Shown: positions 12,401-24,428 of the stretch, piece after piece | Position numbering within the stretch: position 1 is the stretch's first letter | Layout: every line of letters starts with the position of its first letter | NCBI GenBank assembly: GCA_021234155.1 | Contig: JAJEKV010000064.1 | Location: 4,464,001 to 4,528,000, forward strand | DNA: 64,000 nt | Source: Isoetes taiwanensis | Lineage: Eukaryota > Streptophyta > Lycopodiopsida > Isoetales > Isoetaceae | Direction of reading: 5' to 3' | Made by a program: the position numbers and the translations under genes | Notes under the pieces: model-generated | What the model saw: the letters and a program-made list of their open reading frames with translations, nothing else | What the model was told of the DNA's origin: nothing | The model's database searches: none

Positions 12401-15400
12401 CACAATCAATAGTGCTCGTAGAAATATATCAAAGCATTATGACCTGGTTTGATTTATTCCTCCTAGTTACATCATCTCTTTTCTTTTTCTATTTTTTGTT
12501 TGGGGTTAATACCTTTGTGGCATCATGGATAAAGTCATTGTAGTTATTAATGCACATTAATGTTTATGAATTTATACAATTGAATATAGCTTTAGATCAT
12601 TTTCCCTACATGATATAGCGTGTAAAGGAAAAGGAGAGACATATTTGTAGTGTAGGCACATGCATATGAAATCTCTTGATCATTTCTTGGAATATAGACA
12701 TAAACAAATAGTAATATGCTAAAAAACATCTTCCACCTTAAAGTACAAGGGAATATTCTTGAAATTATACCAATACCTATTTCTCTTCGCATTATATTGG
12801 AGCCTATAGACCTTTTGGTTTTTGTGGACAAAAAGATCCAATTCAATTTAATCTCTTTGCCACATAAATTCTAATTGAAAACAAATAGACAATCAAAGGC
12901 AAATGGAGATCTTAAACCATATTTTTCCATGCCAAGGACTGTAGAAACACCTATATTGTACCGTGCATTATTGTAATAAATGGGATTAATTCATAGAGAT
13001 TGCACTTAGTAGCATGTTATGCGGAGATGCGTAGAGAATGCAAATGTGAATTGGAGATTAAAAGAAAAAGATAAAGAAACAAATCTGCTATGGTACGATG
13101 ATTGTCACATTAGAAGGTGATGCATTCAATCAAAGCGAGATATATCTCTGCTATTTGCACATGCCCAAATTGCCATATCCAAAAGCTTGAGCTCAAATTC
13201 ATGATTATTCTGCACAATTTGTGCAGAAAAGAGCTTCAAATTTGTTATTTTCAAAGTGATTCGCGTGCTTCTTTTGTCTCAGAAACCACAACCTCTCTTC
13301 AATGCTAGCCACACACCCCATTTCATCCACCTTTATCTCGGTCTTCCAGCAAACCATATGCCAAGAATAAAAAAGTAATAAGTCTCCACATCATAAAACA
13401 CTCCCCACAATCCAATACGCACTAACTCCAAATGTCATTCCCAAGGAGAATATTCTATAGGATACCAAATCTTCCCTCCAACCCAACGGTTATCCATTCA
13501 GGAAACCCAAAAACCAATCATATACATCAATGATGCCATGCAACCTTCAGGTTTTTATATCTTTCCACCTTAGCAAATGCAAAGAATTGTCAACTATACT
13601 AAAGTTTGCTAAAATGGGCCGCATTTAACTTGTAATTTTCCAACATGGACCAACTAAAAGGGATGTTGTAGTGCCTTGAGAGTATTCTATTCATGTGCTT
13701 GTCGTACCACCATAAGAAGAATTAGGTTAAATCTAAATGAATTGTCCGTAAACATCCATCAGCAATGCAAATGATCTATGGGATCCATGCATAGCAAATA
13801 GAATGAAATAGAATAGAGATATCAGGATTTGAAGCTTTGAAGAAAAATATATGATTATTGTTAAAAGAACATAACAAAATCAGTGAGATAAGTTGGTATG
13901 CTCCATCAATGTTCTAGTTTCATTCTAACAAATTTTCTCTACATTGCTTTACATGTAGAGTAACGATTTATTTGCCCTCTTTCTCGATGAGACAATGACA
14001 TACTCTTGTGGTATCTTTAAGGTTTGTAATTGTTCCGTTGCAATAACAACAAATAAAGTTGATTTTATATGTTTATAGCAACTTTGACTTTACAGGGACC
14101 CGATGAATCGTTAAAGGATGCCCAATTAAGAAAAATACATCGTTTGATAGACAAGGTGATATCCAGAATGTGATTCGTGTATCTCATCTCATATATGGAT
14201 CTAATACTATCTACATCAGGCAAAGATAACTAGCACTCATGAGCTGCTTGAGATTGGTTTTGGTTGGGGTAGCATGGCGTTGGAAGTAGTGCGACATACG
14301 GGATGCAAATACACTGGAATCTCTCTTTCTCAAGCACAACTTGAGTTTGCACAAGAACGTGTTAAAAAAGCTGGTTTAGAGGTAAGTTCCTCATTTTCAA
14401 CTCTTCAATAAAGTAAATTACATATATATGTTGCTTCTAAACTGTTATTGCAAACTACTTTGGTAGGTGGCGTATTTTTCTTGTATGACATGTCTTTGAT
14501 CGACAAATAAAATTCTCCAATTAACTAGTAAAGGATGCACTATTACAGTCATTACATAAATAGAATGGAATTGAACTCAATATAATTAGCTTTCCACGGA
14601 GACATGAGATCTATAAAACCCAATACAAGACAGAGAGCACAACAAGGCCATTACTATCTAGGACTAAAAAACTTTGCCCCAAAGGGATTTCGAGGGAAAC
14701 ATCCACCCCATCTTCCTATTTCAATTCTGAGGCAGTGTGCGTTAGCGCAAATGTATGCATTGTTTGATGCCTCTTCATGGGCAAATGTGATAACAGGTAC
14801 TGTTGTGGGCCATGGGTAATTGCGGGATTAATTTGCCTTTTGTAGTGTGTTGTGCTGACATTTTCCAAAGCATGGGCATCCAAAACCAGGAAAGCATGCA
14901 TCGAGATATTGTCGAGTATGATTTTATTATTCTGCACCTGTACGCATCCTTGCTGTTGGATATTCCATCCGAGAACCAACTTGCATGTTTCTCCTTCCAA
15001 TAGGATTTAAGATGCCATGGGCCCATGACCAGCGTGTAGGCCAGATAAAGTCAAATGTCTCCCAATGATTAATACCGTCTAGCAATAGAGTATATGTGTT
15101 TCTAAAGCGGCACACTGTAGAGACATGAATCATGTTTCTTGGAGAAGAATTGGCTAGGAACCATGGACTTGACTCCGAGAGCCCTAGCCAGAAAGGTGGA
15201 CCCATTCTAAATCTTTCCAAGTGGCAAGGGATATCGCTGGTCCCAATACTTCCACTTTATAATATAAAAGAATTAGTTCTACCAAAACCCTGAACAAATG
15301 TGTATGACGGGACCAATCGTAGAGCTGCTTTGTGGCAATTGCTCTGCATGGCATCACGTACCTTCCAACTTGCCATGACTCATTGTGAATACAAGTGGTC

Positions 15401-18400
15401 TGGTATATGGTAGTAGTGAACTCTATTCCAATATAGTTGTATATTTGTATCACCTCTATATTCTGATCTTGATAAATGAAATAGGGTTGTCTATGATGCT
15501 TGAAAATGGTAAGAGGAATACCTCGGTCTTTGCCAAGTTGACTGCTTTCCGGTGTCCTGACAGAAAGTACTCAATGCATCCAAATATTGTTGGGTACTTG
15601 CTAGGGTGTGAGCTAGCAGGTCCACATCATCTGCATATATGAATTGCATAATGATGTAATTAGCAAGTCGAGTCTCTTCCCCTCCCGATGAAGGCACGCC
15701 ATTCTTCCCAATTGATTAATATACAGTCCAAACAACGTGGAAGACATTGGGCATCCATGGCGCACTCCCACACAATGGTTGATAGTGGCATGATGGAAGC
15801 ATTTGAGCTTTGACTGCTTCATACAGCCTGTATACTACATTTTGAACTTCATATGGGACACCTACAAGTGTTTCCATAGCTTCTCCCTAGGCAGCCTTTG
15901 CAAGATCCATGAAGCCGCAGTACAGATTCTATCATTTGTTTTTGTTGTCAGTAAGGTGTGAATGTGAAAATGTGGTCAATAGTGGCATGATTGATTTTAA
16001 AACCTACATGTCGCATATCCCTATATTCTCTATTCAAGGATTCCATCGAGCAATTTACCAATGAAGAACTAACTATAAGTGTGCCATAATTGGCAGGATA
16101 ATGTCAATCCCCATGCTATATATGTTGAAACTTCTATGCTGTGGCAGTCCATTGCCTGGGGAAGCCTTCATGGAGGGTTCTATTGAATAAACTAGTCAGG
16201 ACTGGGGCAATTTGAAATCCCACTTCAATAGTTTTGCATGCATGCCATTCAGATTTGTTATCTTGTCATTTGGGAGGAGTTGTTGACATCTACCTCTGTT
16301 ATTTCAATGAGGGACTGGTTTGAGCTGGTACAACATTCTAGATCATACTAGGATCATAAAGTCGCACCAACTACGGTATCCACTGGTCTGAAAAGATGTT
16401 ATTAGAGGCTGCGTAAGCTTGTGTAATACTTCAAAATTTCTGGAGTGACGGTCAGAAGATATTTCTCCTTGATTGTCTGCAATATGCCTTCTTGCCCTTG
16501 ATAAAAGCTTATTATGGTTTGATTGCTTGTAGGCAAAGATTAGGACTAATTATCAGTTTGAGCTAGATTCATATTTCAAAATCATAGGTCGCCCCGATCA
16601 TAAATGACCACATACTCAAAAGGAGAGGTGCTCAGAGGCCTCAACCATATGCTCTGGCCCGTAGGATCAACAGATCCAATGATTGAGGTAATCTCTTGAA
16701 GAATAAACTAGTGCCAGTTACACCATCACAATGCCTCTGGAGTGTTAGCCCTAAAGAATCCACCATAATTTCTTAATACTAGTTTGCATCAGGAATGTAA
16801 AGGATTGGTTCAGACTGATGTTTATCGATTGGGGCGCCGAAAATGGGCCGGTGATGGCGGCCGAGTTCTTGGCAGACTCGTAGGAGACGGCTGTGGCTGT
16901 CTCTGCTGCGTGGTGAGACGCTCTTCTAGCAAGCTGCTGGAGGGCCATTAGGGATCTGCACTTCAGATAACAGGGCTGCATAAATCGATTCTATGCAGCT
17001 GGGTTTTTCCACTCTTTTGTTCCCTCTTGTGCTACTAATCAGAAAAGCCTTCCTTCCTTATCTTTCAGCTTCTAACTCCAGGGGCTTCTGTGTTGCTTGG
17101 CAAGGACGACATACCTGGTTTTCTGCTGCATACTTCAGCATCTTCCACAAGATTTCCGGTCAGGGGAGTTGTGCCTCAGGTTAGTGGTCAAGGTTATGGG
17201 GAGGAGCTCTATTTAGGATATATCTTTTCTTGGTCTCTTCTAGTATGCCGGCTGGGAGAAGGTCATGCAGTTTTCAGGAAAACAGTGTAAGCAGGGCTAT
17301 AGTATTCACTGCCAAAGGAAGAAGGAGAGCACTGCTAGTACATAAACCTTTGCTAGAACATTTTTCGGAAGGGATCTTTAAGGCTGGGCAAGAGGCAGAC
17401 TGGAAAGAAGTGATGCTCTTCTATAGTACTATGGTAAGGAAGAAGAAGACGCTGCTTTCATTATTAGTACTAGGCTGTAAACCTTCTTTGAGCAGTTGCC
17501 AGGAGTTGGCAGGAATAAGATCTTTTGAGTAGAGCAACTCCTCGTAATCCGTCTGCAATTATTTAAATGATTTTGTGGTAGTTTGCTTAACATGTAGCAG
17601 GACCTGCGCTCCCCTTTCCCAGCAAGGGGTGGCTTGTGTACTGGTAGTCATGATGTACGGGGCAGTTTGAGAGCCATGGGCTTCTAGTGGGCGGGAGACC
17701 CTAGAAATGCTTCATTCTTGGTTTTGCAGGAAGACAAGGCCTGCAGAGCTAGATGCAGATGGGCTTAGCATGATTCAGGATTCTAGCGGTGGTGCCCCTG
17801 CTGGTCTGCTTGGTGAGAAGAAGGTTGAGTGCTGCGCACACCGGGGCACTCCCTATAGTATTGCTACAGCATCTGGCTTGGCCATCACTACGAGGGGGGA
17901 GGAGGCGTCTGAGAGGATCCTTATTTCTTGCTTGGTGGCAGATCAGTGCACTTGGCTGTCTCGTTCTTTATGGCTCTCTAACTCAAGTCTGGTTTCTTCT
18001 ATTTATCTTAGGGCCAAACTTTTTGAAGCTGTGATGCAAGTGGGGCACAGGGAAAGACAAGAGCTGTGCTCCCATAGTATCTGTCTGGAGAAGAGGCCGG
18101 GTAGCTCTTGTCCAGTAGCTGGCCCTTGTTGCATCACTAGAGTCTAGGAACTTAGTCCTCTTCTCCTGTAGTATCCTATGGAGAAGAAGTTGAGAGGGGT
18201 TCTAAGAGTACTAGGCTCAGAGTATGGACTGCTATTCATGGATTAGAGAAGTGGTAGCTGTTCCATACTCAACTGTATGTATATAAATGTTTTATCATTC
18301 GAATATAATACAGACTCTTGCCTTCAAAAAAAAAAAAAAAAGAATGTAAAGGATTCGATATTAGGGCTCGAAAAATCTAGCTGCTCAAATCTTTAGTGAG

Positions 18401-19680
18401 CAGTTCTTCTACTATGCTTGCTTATACCTGCAATGACCAATTTCTAGGCCTGGAGAAGCTATAGAGAGAGGACTCCAATTTATAGACAAGTAGCTATGTC
18501 GATGGATCTAGACAACTGGCGATGGAAAGAAAGGAATCAGTGTCGCTCCCAATGCCTCCATTATAGTTGAAGGAAGTAGTATTTATAAAATCAAACATCC
18601 TTTTAAAGATTATTCATGTTACATTCTAGCTTAACATATGTTTTAATTTCATGATATAGAGGTAGGTATAGGTATAAAGTTGAGAACTGCTAGTTTATGG
18701 GACCAACACAAGAAATTTACCATTGCATAAAAAAATTGGCTGTTTATTTTGTAGGACAAAATAACACTGAAGTTATGTGACTATCGGACCATAAACGAGC
18801 ATCATAAATATGATAGGATTATTTCTTGGTGAGTTGAAGAGTTTATGTGTTGACCATTTTTTATAACTGCTTAACTTTCTTTTTAACATCTACGTGTAGT
18901 GAGATGTTAGAAGCTGTCGGACACGAGTATTATAAAGAATTCTTCAGCAAATGTGATTATTTATTAGCTCCAAATGGTCTTATGGTTGTGCAGGTAGATT
19001 TCAACATTAATCTTTACACTTGTTCATATATGATAGTAATTGTTTGCATATTGTTTAGGTTATTTCAATTCCAGACGAAAGATATGATGAGTACAGAAGA
19101 AGCTCAGATTTTGTGAAAGAGTATATATTTCCTGGTGGATGTCTCCCATCCTTAAGTATACTAACAAAAGCAATGGTCGACGGATCATCACTATGGTAAT
19201 ACTAACTTGTTCTTCTGTAAGAAATATGTTGAGCAATTTAGATTGCTATAAACCTAACTATGGGCAAATTACAGTATCGAGCATTTGGAGAATATAGGCA
19301 TCCATTATTTTCAAACCCTATTATCTTGGCGGGACAAATTCCTCTCAAGTAAAAGGTTGTTGCATATTGGTTCTCTTCATATGCAATTAAATTCTAAACT
19401 CACCTCCTCAATATACAGCATAATAAAAGAACTTGGATTTGATGAGAGGTTCATCAAGATGTGGGATTACTACCTGGTATACTGTGCTGCCGGATTTAAA
19501 ACATGCACGCTCGGAACTCTACAGGTAATATCAACAAGCTTTAAAGTATCTTCATCAAGGTACTAACACCTATTATTTTCAACTTATCCTACTTTACAGA
19601 TAGTATTTTCTCGTTCAGGGAACTTCGAAACCTTGGGTAATCCATACATGACATTTCCTTCAATATTGACTATTGTTTGA
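3448..19680 (+). CDS. Plant-type cyclopropane-fatty-acyl-phospholipid synthase (5' end not in view)
   Basis: The family transfers a methylene group from S-adenosylmethionine to the double bond of an unsaturated phospholipid acyl chain. Plant members fuse an FAD/amine-oxidase-like domain to the synthase. Exons: 3448-3556, 3632-3733, 3803-3862, 3942-4020, 4095-4242, 4314-4437, 4568-4748, 4815-4843 (29 bp), 4911-5059, 5151-5253, 5320-5415, 5791-5837, 12323-12446, 13959-14021, 14096-14155, 14220-14381, 18755-18828, 18900-18993, 19059-19195, 19275-19355, 19419-19524, 19600-19680. Phases agree at every junction and no stop interrupts the 735 codons. Amine-oxidase motifs include LFGRPQWLTVK, AHAPDAL and GIWFCGAYQGYGFHEDGLK. 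Synthase motifs are HYDL, TYSCGIFK (Cys aligns with the E. coli active-site Cys), SAM motif EIGFGWGS, CEMLEAVGHE, KEYIFPGGCLPS, YCAAGFKT and VFSRSGN. The family is about 860 residues long, so roughly 125 N-terminal residues, including the FAD Rossmann motif, are missing from view. Introns 12 (5838-12322) and 16 (14382-18754) are swollen by transposable elements. Identity is secure; expression is not shown. Confidence 0.93.
4021..4094 (+). other. GC-AG intron of the cyclopropane synthase gene
   Basis: Exon 4 ends ...ACAGAAG at 4020 and the next bases are GCAAAA; exon 5 starts after TTTTGCAG at 4095. Only this junction keeps the reading frame (codon GAA, then G joined to GT, giving Glu-Gly). 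The 74-bp intron therefore has a GC donor. GC-AG introns are a known minor class of U2 introns; the other donors in this gene are GT. Confidence 0.8.
6690..6746 (+). mobile_element. 3' end of a (TTCTA)n-tailed LINE
   Basis: The stretch around 6697-6746 reads as a LINE 3' end: a block with 'ctattggtctccgtggacg', an A-run and then a (ATTCT)n tail. The same block and tail occur in reverse complement at 37666-37725, directly downstream of recognisable LINE coding sequence. Only the last part is recognisable here; it lies in intron 12 of the synthase gene. Confidence 0.55.
8296..8664 (+). mobile_element. Internal fragment of an L1-type LINE (reverse transcriptase start)
   Basis: The fragment is nearly identical by eye to 28503-28880 in the larger LINE copy. 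It encodes the region just before and into the reverse transcriptase: KNKCPGLDGFPAEFFQAYW, then LIPKC and DWRPITLLSMVYKIFAKA. A TGA at 8530-8532 separates the two open pieces (8317-8532 and 8545-8730). Both ends are missing, with no poly-A or LINE 3' end to the right, so it is not a simple 5'-truncated insertion. It sits in intron 12 of the cyclopropane synthase gene. Confidence 0.85.
10308..10376. repeat. Tandem duplication with CTAC/CTAT microsatellite
   Basis: A unit of about 30 bp containing ACTCATAAAAACTTTACCTACCTACC is present twice head to tail and runs into CTAT repeats. No coding potential is seen. Confidence 0.75.
10441..10518. repeat. Short minisatellite, ~20-bp unit, four degenerate copies
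   Basis: The unit TTTGAGCCTAGGTGGC or a close variant recurs at about 20-bp spacing four times. It lies within intron 12 of the synthase gene. Confidence 0.7.
10634..10669 (-). repeat. (TAGAA)n microsatellite, probable LINE/SINE tail
   Basis: Seven near-perfect units of TAGAA. The same pentamer (TTCTA on the other strand) forms the tail of LINE copies at 6746 and 37666, so this may be the 3' tail of a minus-strand retroposon that includes the foldback to its right. Confidence 0.7.
10674..10784. repeat. Foldback element: 33-bp inverted repeat with GC-rich loop
   Basis: The arms 10674-10706 and 10752-10784 match at 30 of 33 positions (AATGGAGGTTGG...GTTTTGCA). The 45-bp loop is very GC-rich (CCCGCGACCGGCGGGC), unlike the AT-rich surroundings. 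It would form a strong cruciform or RNA hairpin. It is flanked on the left by the TAGAA tail and on the right by the degenerate repeats at 10800-11240. It resembles foldback MITE sequence; no transposase is present. Confidence 0.7.
10800..11240. repeat. Degenerate direct-repeat block
   Basis: Two kinds of imperfect direct repeat follow each other: AACAGAGTTTTAAGATCTGTG-like units (10818-10960) and CTCGAAGACCTGCGA-like units (10975-11200). Near the right end 'gatcttgtgtggaagagtgcgg' is repeated. Open frames here (11038-11238) are by-products of the repeats. Confidence 0.55.
14590..16790 (-). mobile_element. Decayed LINE, second family (copy A)
   Basis: Read on the minus strand, the order is reverse transcriptase then C-terminal region. 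Around 15900-15940 is a motif-A-like YCGFMDLAKA. At 15613-15822 is GVRHGCPMSSTLFGLYI. At 15600-15655 is the catalytic box as FIYADDVDLLA. At 14716-15000 the downstream region INPAITHGPQQYLLSHLPMK matches copy B at 38089-38775. Frames are broken by stops and indels. It lies antisense inside intron 16 of the synthase gene. Boundaries are approximate; the right side abuts the retroposon at 16807. Confidence 0.75.
16793..18355 (+). mobile_element. 1.5-kb poly-A retroposon with target-site duplication
   Basis: GAATGTAAAGGATT is present at 16793-16806 and again at 18342-18355. The DNA between them (16807-18341) ends in an A-run after CTTGCCTTC. This is the signature of target-primed insertion by LINE machinery. 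The insert is more GC-rich than its surroundings and contains ORFs of 146 and 100 codons (17707-18147, 17230-17532), but I recognise no protein family. CTATAGTA-type motifs recur through it. The L1 LINE copy ending near 36208 has a similar 3' end (GTCCTTC then A-run). It may be a non-autonomous LINE derivative or a retrocopy of an unidentified transcript. Confidence 0.75.
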
Positions 19681-20710
19681 ATTCTCATTCTTTTATCCCA
19701 AACCCTCAATGGGTCCTAGCTATAAAAATCCATTCATCCATTCATTCATTATGTCATTCTTTGTTAATTAAAATTAAGTAACCATTGCTTAACATTGTAT
19801 CTAATTGCAAATGTGATACAAATTTATTAAAAAAAAAAAGGGATCAATTATAGAGTTTCGGAGAAACAAAGTGCCAAGGCACTATGGATTGTCCCAATGC
19901 CATGGATAGGCACTGTAAAGATTGTAGGTGGTAGTGTACTTGATCCCAGAAATGAAATTCCTTTATTCAACATGGAGACACGATATGTACTAGTAATTGA
20001 TGCCCTACGTTCCTAGGCTTTAGCATATGTGTTGTTTGTTTGGTAATGTTATATGCATGGTGTAGGTTCTCAAAATTCTAGCAAATTTAGAAATTTGTAA
20101 CCTTTGCAAATTATATGTTACAAGAAATTTATCACGACGGCTAACATTTCTCTTTACTTACTTGGTCTCAGTTTGAGACCCAAGTATTAAGAAGGGCATT
20201 TCAAAATGAAATTTTTTGACTAAACCATCCATTGATTAGTCAACTTAACCATGCATTTCAATTTTTTTTTTTTTTTTTTTTTTGGTAAATTGGGGCAATA
20301 CATTGTTGAAGTAAATGATATAAAACATAATAGTGCATGGATCTTATGAAGCATGAGGATTGTTGCCACATCGTCCACTTTTGCAAAGCAAGCTATAAGA
20401 TGGCTATATGCCACACTGTTTTTATCTTATCCATTTCCAGTTTTGCAAAGCCAACTATAAGATAGCTATATGACACACTGTTTTTATTTTATCCATTAAA
20501 TATCTTTAGACTTTTGGAAAACCCGCAAAGCAGCGGTTATCCATTAAATATTCTAAACTCTTGAAAACCCACAAAGCAATGGTTTTCCCACCTTACTATA
20601 CAGCCTAAACAAGCCATAGAAATCGGGGACAACTTAGAGATCTTTCTCTTCCATTTCGTGAAAGAAATTGCAAAATAGCTTTACATCCACTTTAATAAAG
20701 TTATTCATAA
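19681..20710. other. 3' flank of the synthase gene, no gene seen
   Basis: After the stop at 19680 the DNA is AT-rich, with a T-run at about 20257-20283 and a diverged duplicate of about 60 bp (AAAGC(A/C)A(G/A)CTATAAGATGGCTATATG near 20390 and 20450). The region probably includes the 3' UTR; no poly-A signal could be assigned with confidence. Confidence 0.4.
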
Positions 20711-20740
20711 CTAGTTATGGTGCCCGGCGTTGCCGGGCTT
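20711..20740 (-). other. Helitron 3'-terminal hairpin and CTAG end
   Basis: Plus strand reads CTAGTTATGGT then GCCCGGCGTTGCCGGGC. On the minus strand this is a 7-bp stem with a 3-nt loop, an 11-nt spacer and CTAG. The flanking base pattern A/T fits Helitron target preference. Confidence 0.7.
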
Positions 20741-22347
20741 TTCAACATTTGAAGAGATGGTTGTGTGATGGTTGGGTAGAACAATCAATTTCGGTCGGAG
20801 GGGGCAAGGGTAATTCATTAATTTTGTGTATGTGGTATTCTGTTGGACTACGTACAAATACTCACATTTTGTTGTGTTTTGATATGCAAATAGTGGTGAT
20901 GAATTAGAATTCAAATTTGTGAGGATATGATTTGTTGATTTGTGGTTAAGCTATGGTACGATTGCTCATTCTGAAAACAATATATAAGTATGGGGGTAAT
21001 ATTCGTATTATTTCACAGATGGTGCTAATTGGAAATGATGAGCACAATGATAAGTGGAATAATAAGATCTTTGGAAAGTTCATTTTCCAAGGTTTTAAAG
21101 ATTTTTTGCAGCCGGGAAGTATTCCTGCTTGCCGGACATGGGTATGACGTGTTTTTATTGAAAGGGACGATGATGTACCTGATGTTGTTTCTGTAGAGTT
21201 CTCGTAGTATAGGAAGTTCTTGGACCGTTAAGTTGCCTTCTCTTTTTATGAGAGACTACATATTGAACAACATGCCCAATGATAAATCAAAGTACCCAAT
21301 CAAATTTTATAGGCCTCAACAATGATAGGAAGTTGTAGAATGGAATATCGAGATAGGATTCGATATATGTGGGCAATTAAGGATGGTTGGTGAGGTTTTA
21401 CATTATTCAATGTTAGATAAATTTGTAATTTTATCAGTGCTTGTAATACCTATTTTGAATTTCCATGTGGGGAAATCATATTCGACCTATGTTCCATTTG
21501 AATGTGGATTCGGTTCCAAATAATGAAACGTGCGAATGGACTCAATATTATATGGTTGGATTGTAAGAGTCGCAATTGTCCAATATTAGCAATGATATGC
21601 TCTTTAAAGTCTGGGAGTATTAAAGACAGGCAGATTCTGAAATACTTATTTGCTGGACTTTAGAACAATAAATAATTTCAATTAAGCCCAAAGTGGATTG
21701 AACACATACGCAGAATTGATTCAGAACTTGGATTCTCAGAACCATAGTTGAGTCTTTTGAAGCCTTCATGTTCTGAATCCCTGTGAAAAATCTGGAGCAG
21801 CGTATGTGGAGGCCTAGCAAGCATCAAATGTCACTTTGCTGGCATACATAGAGTTGACAATCAAGCTGTGGTGGCAGAAGTGTTGATGGTGTGCAAGTGA
21901 AGCCACCACATTCTGAGATAGGGTCAGCTAATTCACATGAACCTGCTAGAATAACACTTTGGTGCCCGATAAAAAATGTTAAAAAACAAATATTCAGGTT
22001 AGAATATGAACATCAGCATTGGAGAAGCATTATTCTCACCTGTTGATCAATGGCTTTATATATTGTGAGTTCATGTAAGCAAAATCGATACCATCTACGC
22101 TGATTTTTCTGCTTTATCCTTACTTCTGGTAGAAATGCTACCAACTGCATTGCAAGCTATAATGTTAAAATACAGTCTCAATTAAGAACCAAGTCGAATG
22201 GTGCACTAAGCACTAACCATGATTGGTGAGCAGGAGATGAGCAGGAGAATGTCAGTGATAAGGATATGGCAGCAAGGGATATATAGAGTTGGCTTGTGAG
22301 AAGAAGTGGGATCATGGGTAGAGGCATTGTCTCCAAGCATATGACGG

Positions 22348-23318
22348 GTGGATCAGAATTCTCTACAAATACCCCTCAGCCCAATATCGTTCTCAGTATG
22401 GAACCAAGCATGGAAAATAATAGAGATAAAGTTTCCGTTGACAATGTTGCTTGGATATGAAGACCAAGCATCGACCTGCAAGATGGACAAAAAGTTTGAA
22501 TCATATATGCAAAAGAGCGATAGCAGGCATGATGATCTACTGCACAAAGGCCCAGCAATAGCATATTATTACTTCTCAACAATCGTTGCTTCGCAAAAGA
22601 GCGATATGGATGATACTCTACATATTCAGATACTTATATTGAAATATATGTATCCACAATTATTTTCATCTCTATAACACTTGTTAACGTCGTATCAAAC
22701 TCATTGCTCCTATACTGAAACACATATTCAACGGCTTAGTAAGACAGGCAATTTTGGAAATATATGAAGTGGTCTCGGGCAAGCCAACTATGTATTTGGA
22801 GAATAAGAATTGGCTATTTTCCATTAACGAGATAGCTGGATATTTCTGTGTTTGTAGTTTCTTGAGAAAGAAGCCAACCTATAGTGAAAATAAAAACTGA
22901 GCAAAGGAAGTTATTGCATGACATAAGTGAAAAGACATCTTACAAATCTGCCCATAGATATATGCTTGTTAACTCCTCTGTTGGTGATATGACACAGCAG
23001 GAAATTAGTACACTACATTGGTTCAGAAGAAATGCTTCAGAAGACCAGCATATCCTAACCTTTTATACCTGCATGCATGATTCGATCAAGAATCTCTACA
23101 CAATCTTTACTATGGAGCCAACTATACATAATGATAGAGAGTTTCTCTTGGCAATGCCCTTTGCATATCAAGACCAAGGCTTCGGATGGTTTAATTTTCT
23201 GTTTCCAAAGTTTTTGTCTCACAAAAGAGAAGAATCACATAGCAACCCGGCATATTCACCATATCAACCTTCATTTTGCTCTTCCGAATACTCAATGATG
23301 ATGCTCCCTACATTTTAG
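22348..23318. other. Diverged internally repeated region, no recognised gene
   Basis: Two open stretches (22348-22677 and 22884-23318) share a diverged block of about 75 bp: AGTATGGAACCAAGCATGGA... near 22395 and ACTATGGAGCCAACTATACA... near 23110, each followed by GAAGACCAAGC or CAAGACCAAGGC. This points to an ancient duplication. No protein family is recognised. Confidence 0.35.
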
Positions 23319-24256
23319 TCATTACATGGTGGTAATTGCCATGCTGGAGGACTGTATTGTCTATATGCAAAGAAAGAAAGTAAAAAAAAAAGAAAAAGGG
23401 GGACTCACACATCTGTCATGGAATGTTACTGAGAACATGAGCTGGTGCCTCTTTTATTTTGTACAACACCTTTGTACTTGAAGCTGACAGTTTCTTAGCC
23501 AGTCAGAAGCAGCAAGCTGATGGCAATCTTTTGCAAGTATCAAAGCAAAACCCAATAGCAACAAAGCATAAAAGAGACACCAAAGGAAAAAATTGCAAAT
23601 GATCATATACAACAGATTAGAATCCACAACCCTATATGTATCTATAAAATCAGAAGAAATAAAAGAATGATTTTTTACCTGCAACTCTACTTCGATGTTG
23701 TTACCTGCAACTCTACTTCGATGTTGTTAAGATCGCCCATGAAAATGATCAAGCCAAGGCATCAATCAAGGTCACCATATATTCATAGGGGGCAAAAGAT
23801 CAGACAAAAAATGACGGCTAATGCCCTCGGTCTACACAAACTCGTCTCCGTTAGCAATCCCTCCTTCAGTGTATAAATCTGCAGCAAGGTTGAGAGATTA
23901 AGGGAAGAAAGAAAAGATACAAAGGGGATAAGAAAATACCAGAGGGGACGCCTCAAGTTCGCGCAGTTTAGCATATTCAAAGATGTCGGATTGAGAGGCA
24001 CTCCATATTTTGAGAAGAAGGTTCGCTGCGGGAAGGTTTTGGGGGCCTGTGAGGTGCATGAACATCAAAATACTCCTGAACTTGCTCGCAAATCCGTTGC
24101 CTCACCATCTCCGGCTCAATTTCATCGCTGCGGCTTGGCTTCGACATTTTCTCTGCCCTCCGCCCTTGCTCTTCCTAGATCTAGAGTTTAAGATACATTT
24201 TCCCACGTGGCATCCATGCCGTGAGCAAATTTCTTACCCTGAGAAACAGCTTGTGA

Positions 24257-24390
24257 TGTGGAATGGGAAGAGGGAGTGGATTCCGGTGGCAGGCAAGCAC
24301 GGCCCGGAGGCCGGGAGCCATATCGGACCCGGCCGCCGGCAAGAGTCACCGCCTCGCTACACCGGAATCCACGACCTCGACCATTCCACA
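24257..24390. repeat. GC-rich foldback, nested arms of 13 and 10 bp
   Basis: GTGGATTCCGGTG (24276-24288) is perfectly complementary to 24360-24372, and TGTGGAATGG (24257-24266) to 24381-24390. The loop is very GC-rich (GGCCCGGAGGCCGGG). The design (GG.ATTCC arms, GC loop) resembles the foldback at 10674-10784. Confidence 0.65.
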
Positions 24391-24428
24391 ACGTCAAGGT
24401 AAGAAAAAAATTTTGATTCTTCAGTTTT

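Noticed and set aside
3448..19680. Bacterial origin (horizontal transfer or contamination) of the cyclopropane synthase
   Set aside because: The gene has 22 exons and the plant-type fusion with an amine-oxidase-like domain, so a recent bacterial source is excluded.
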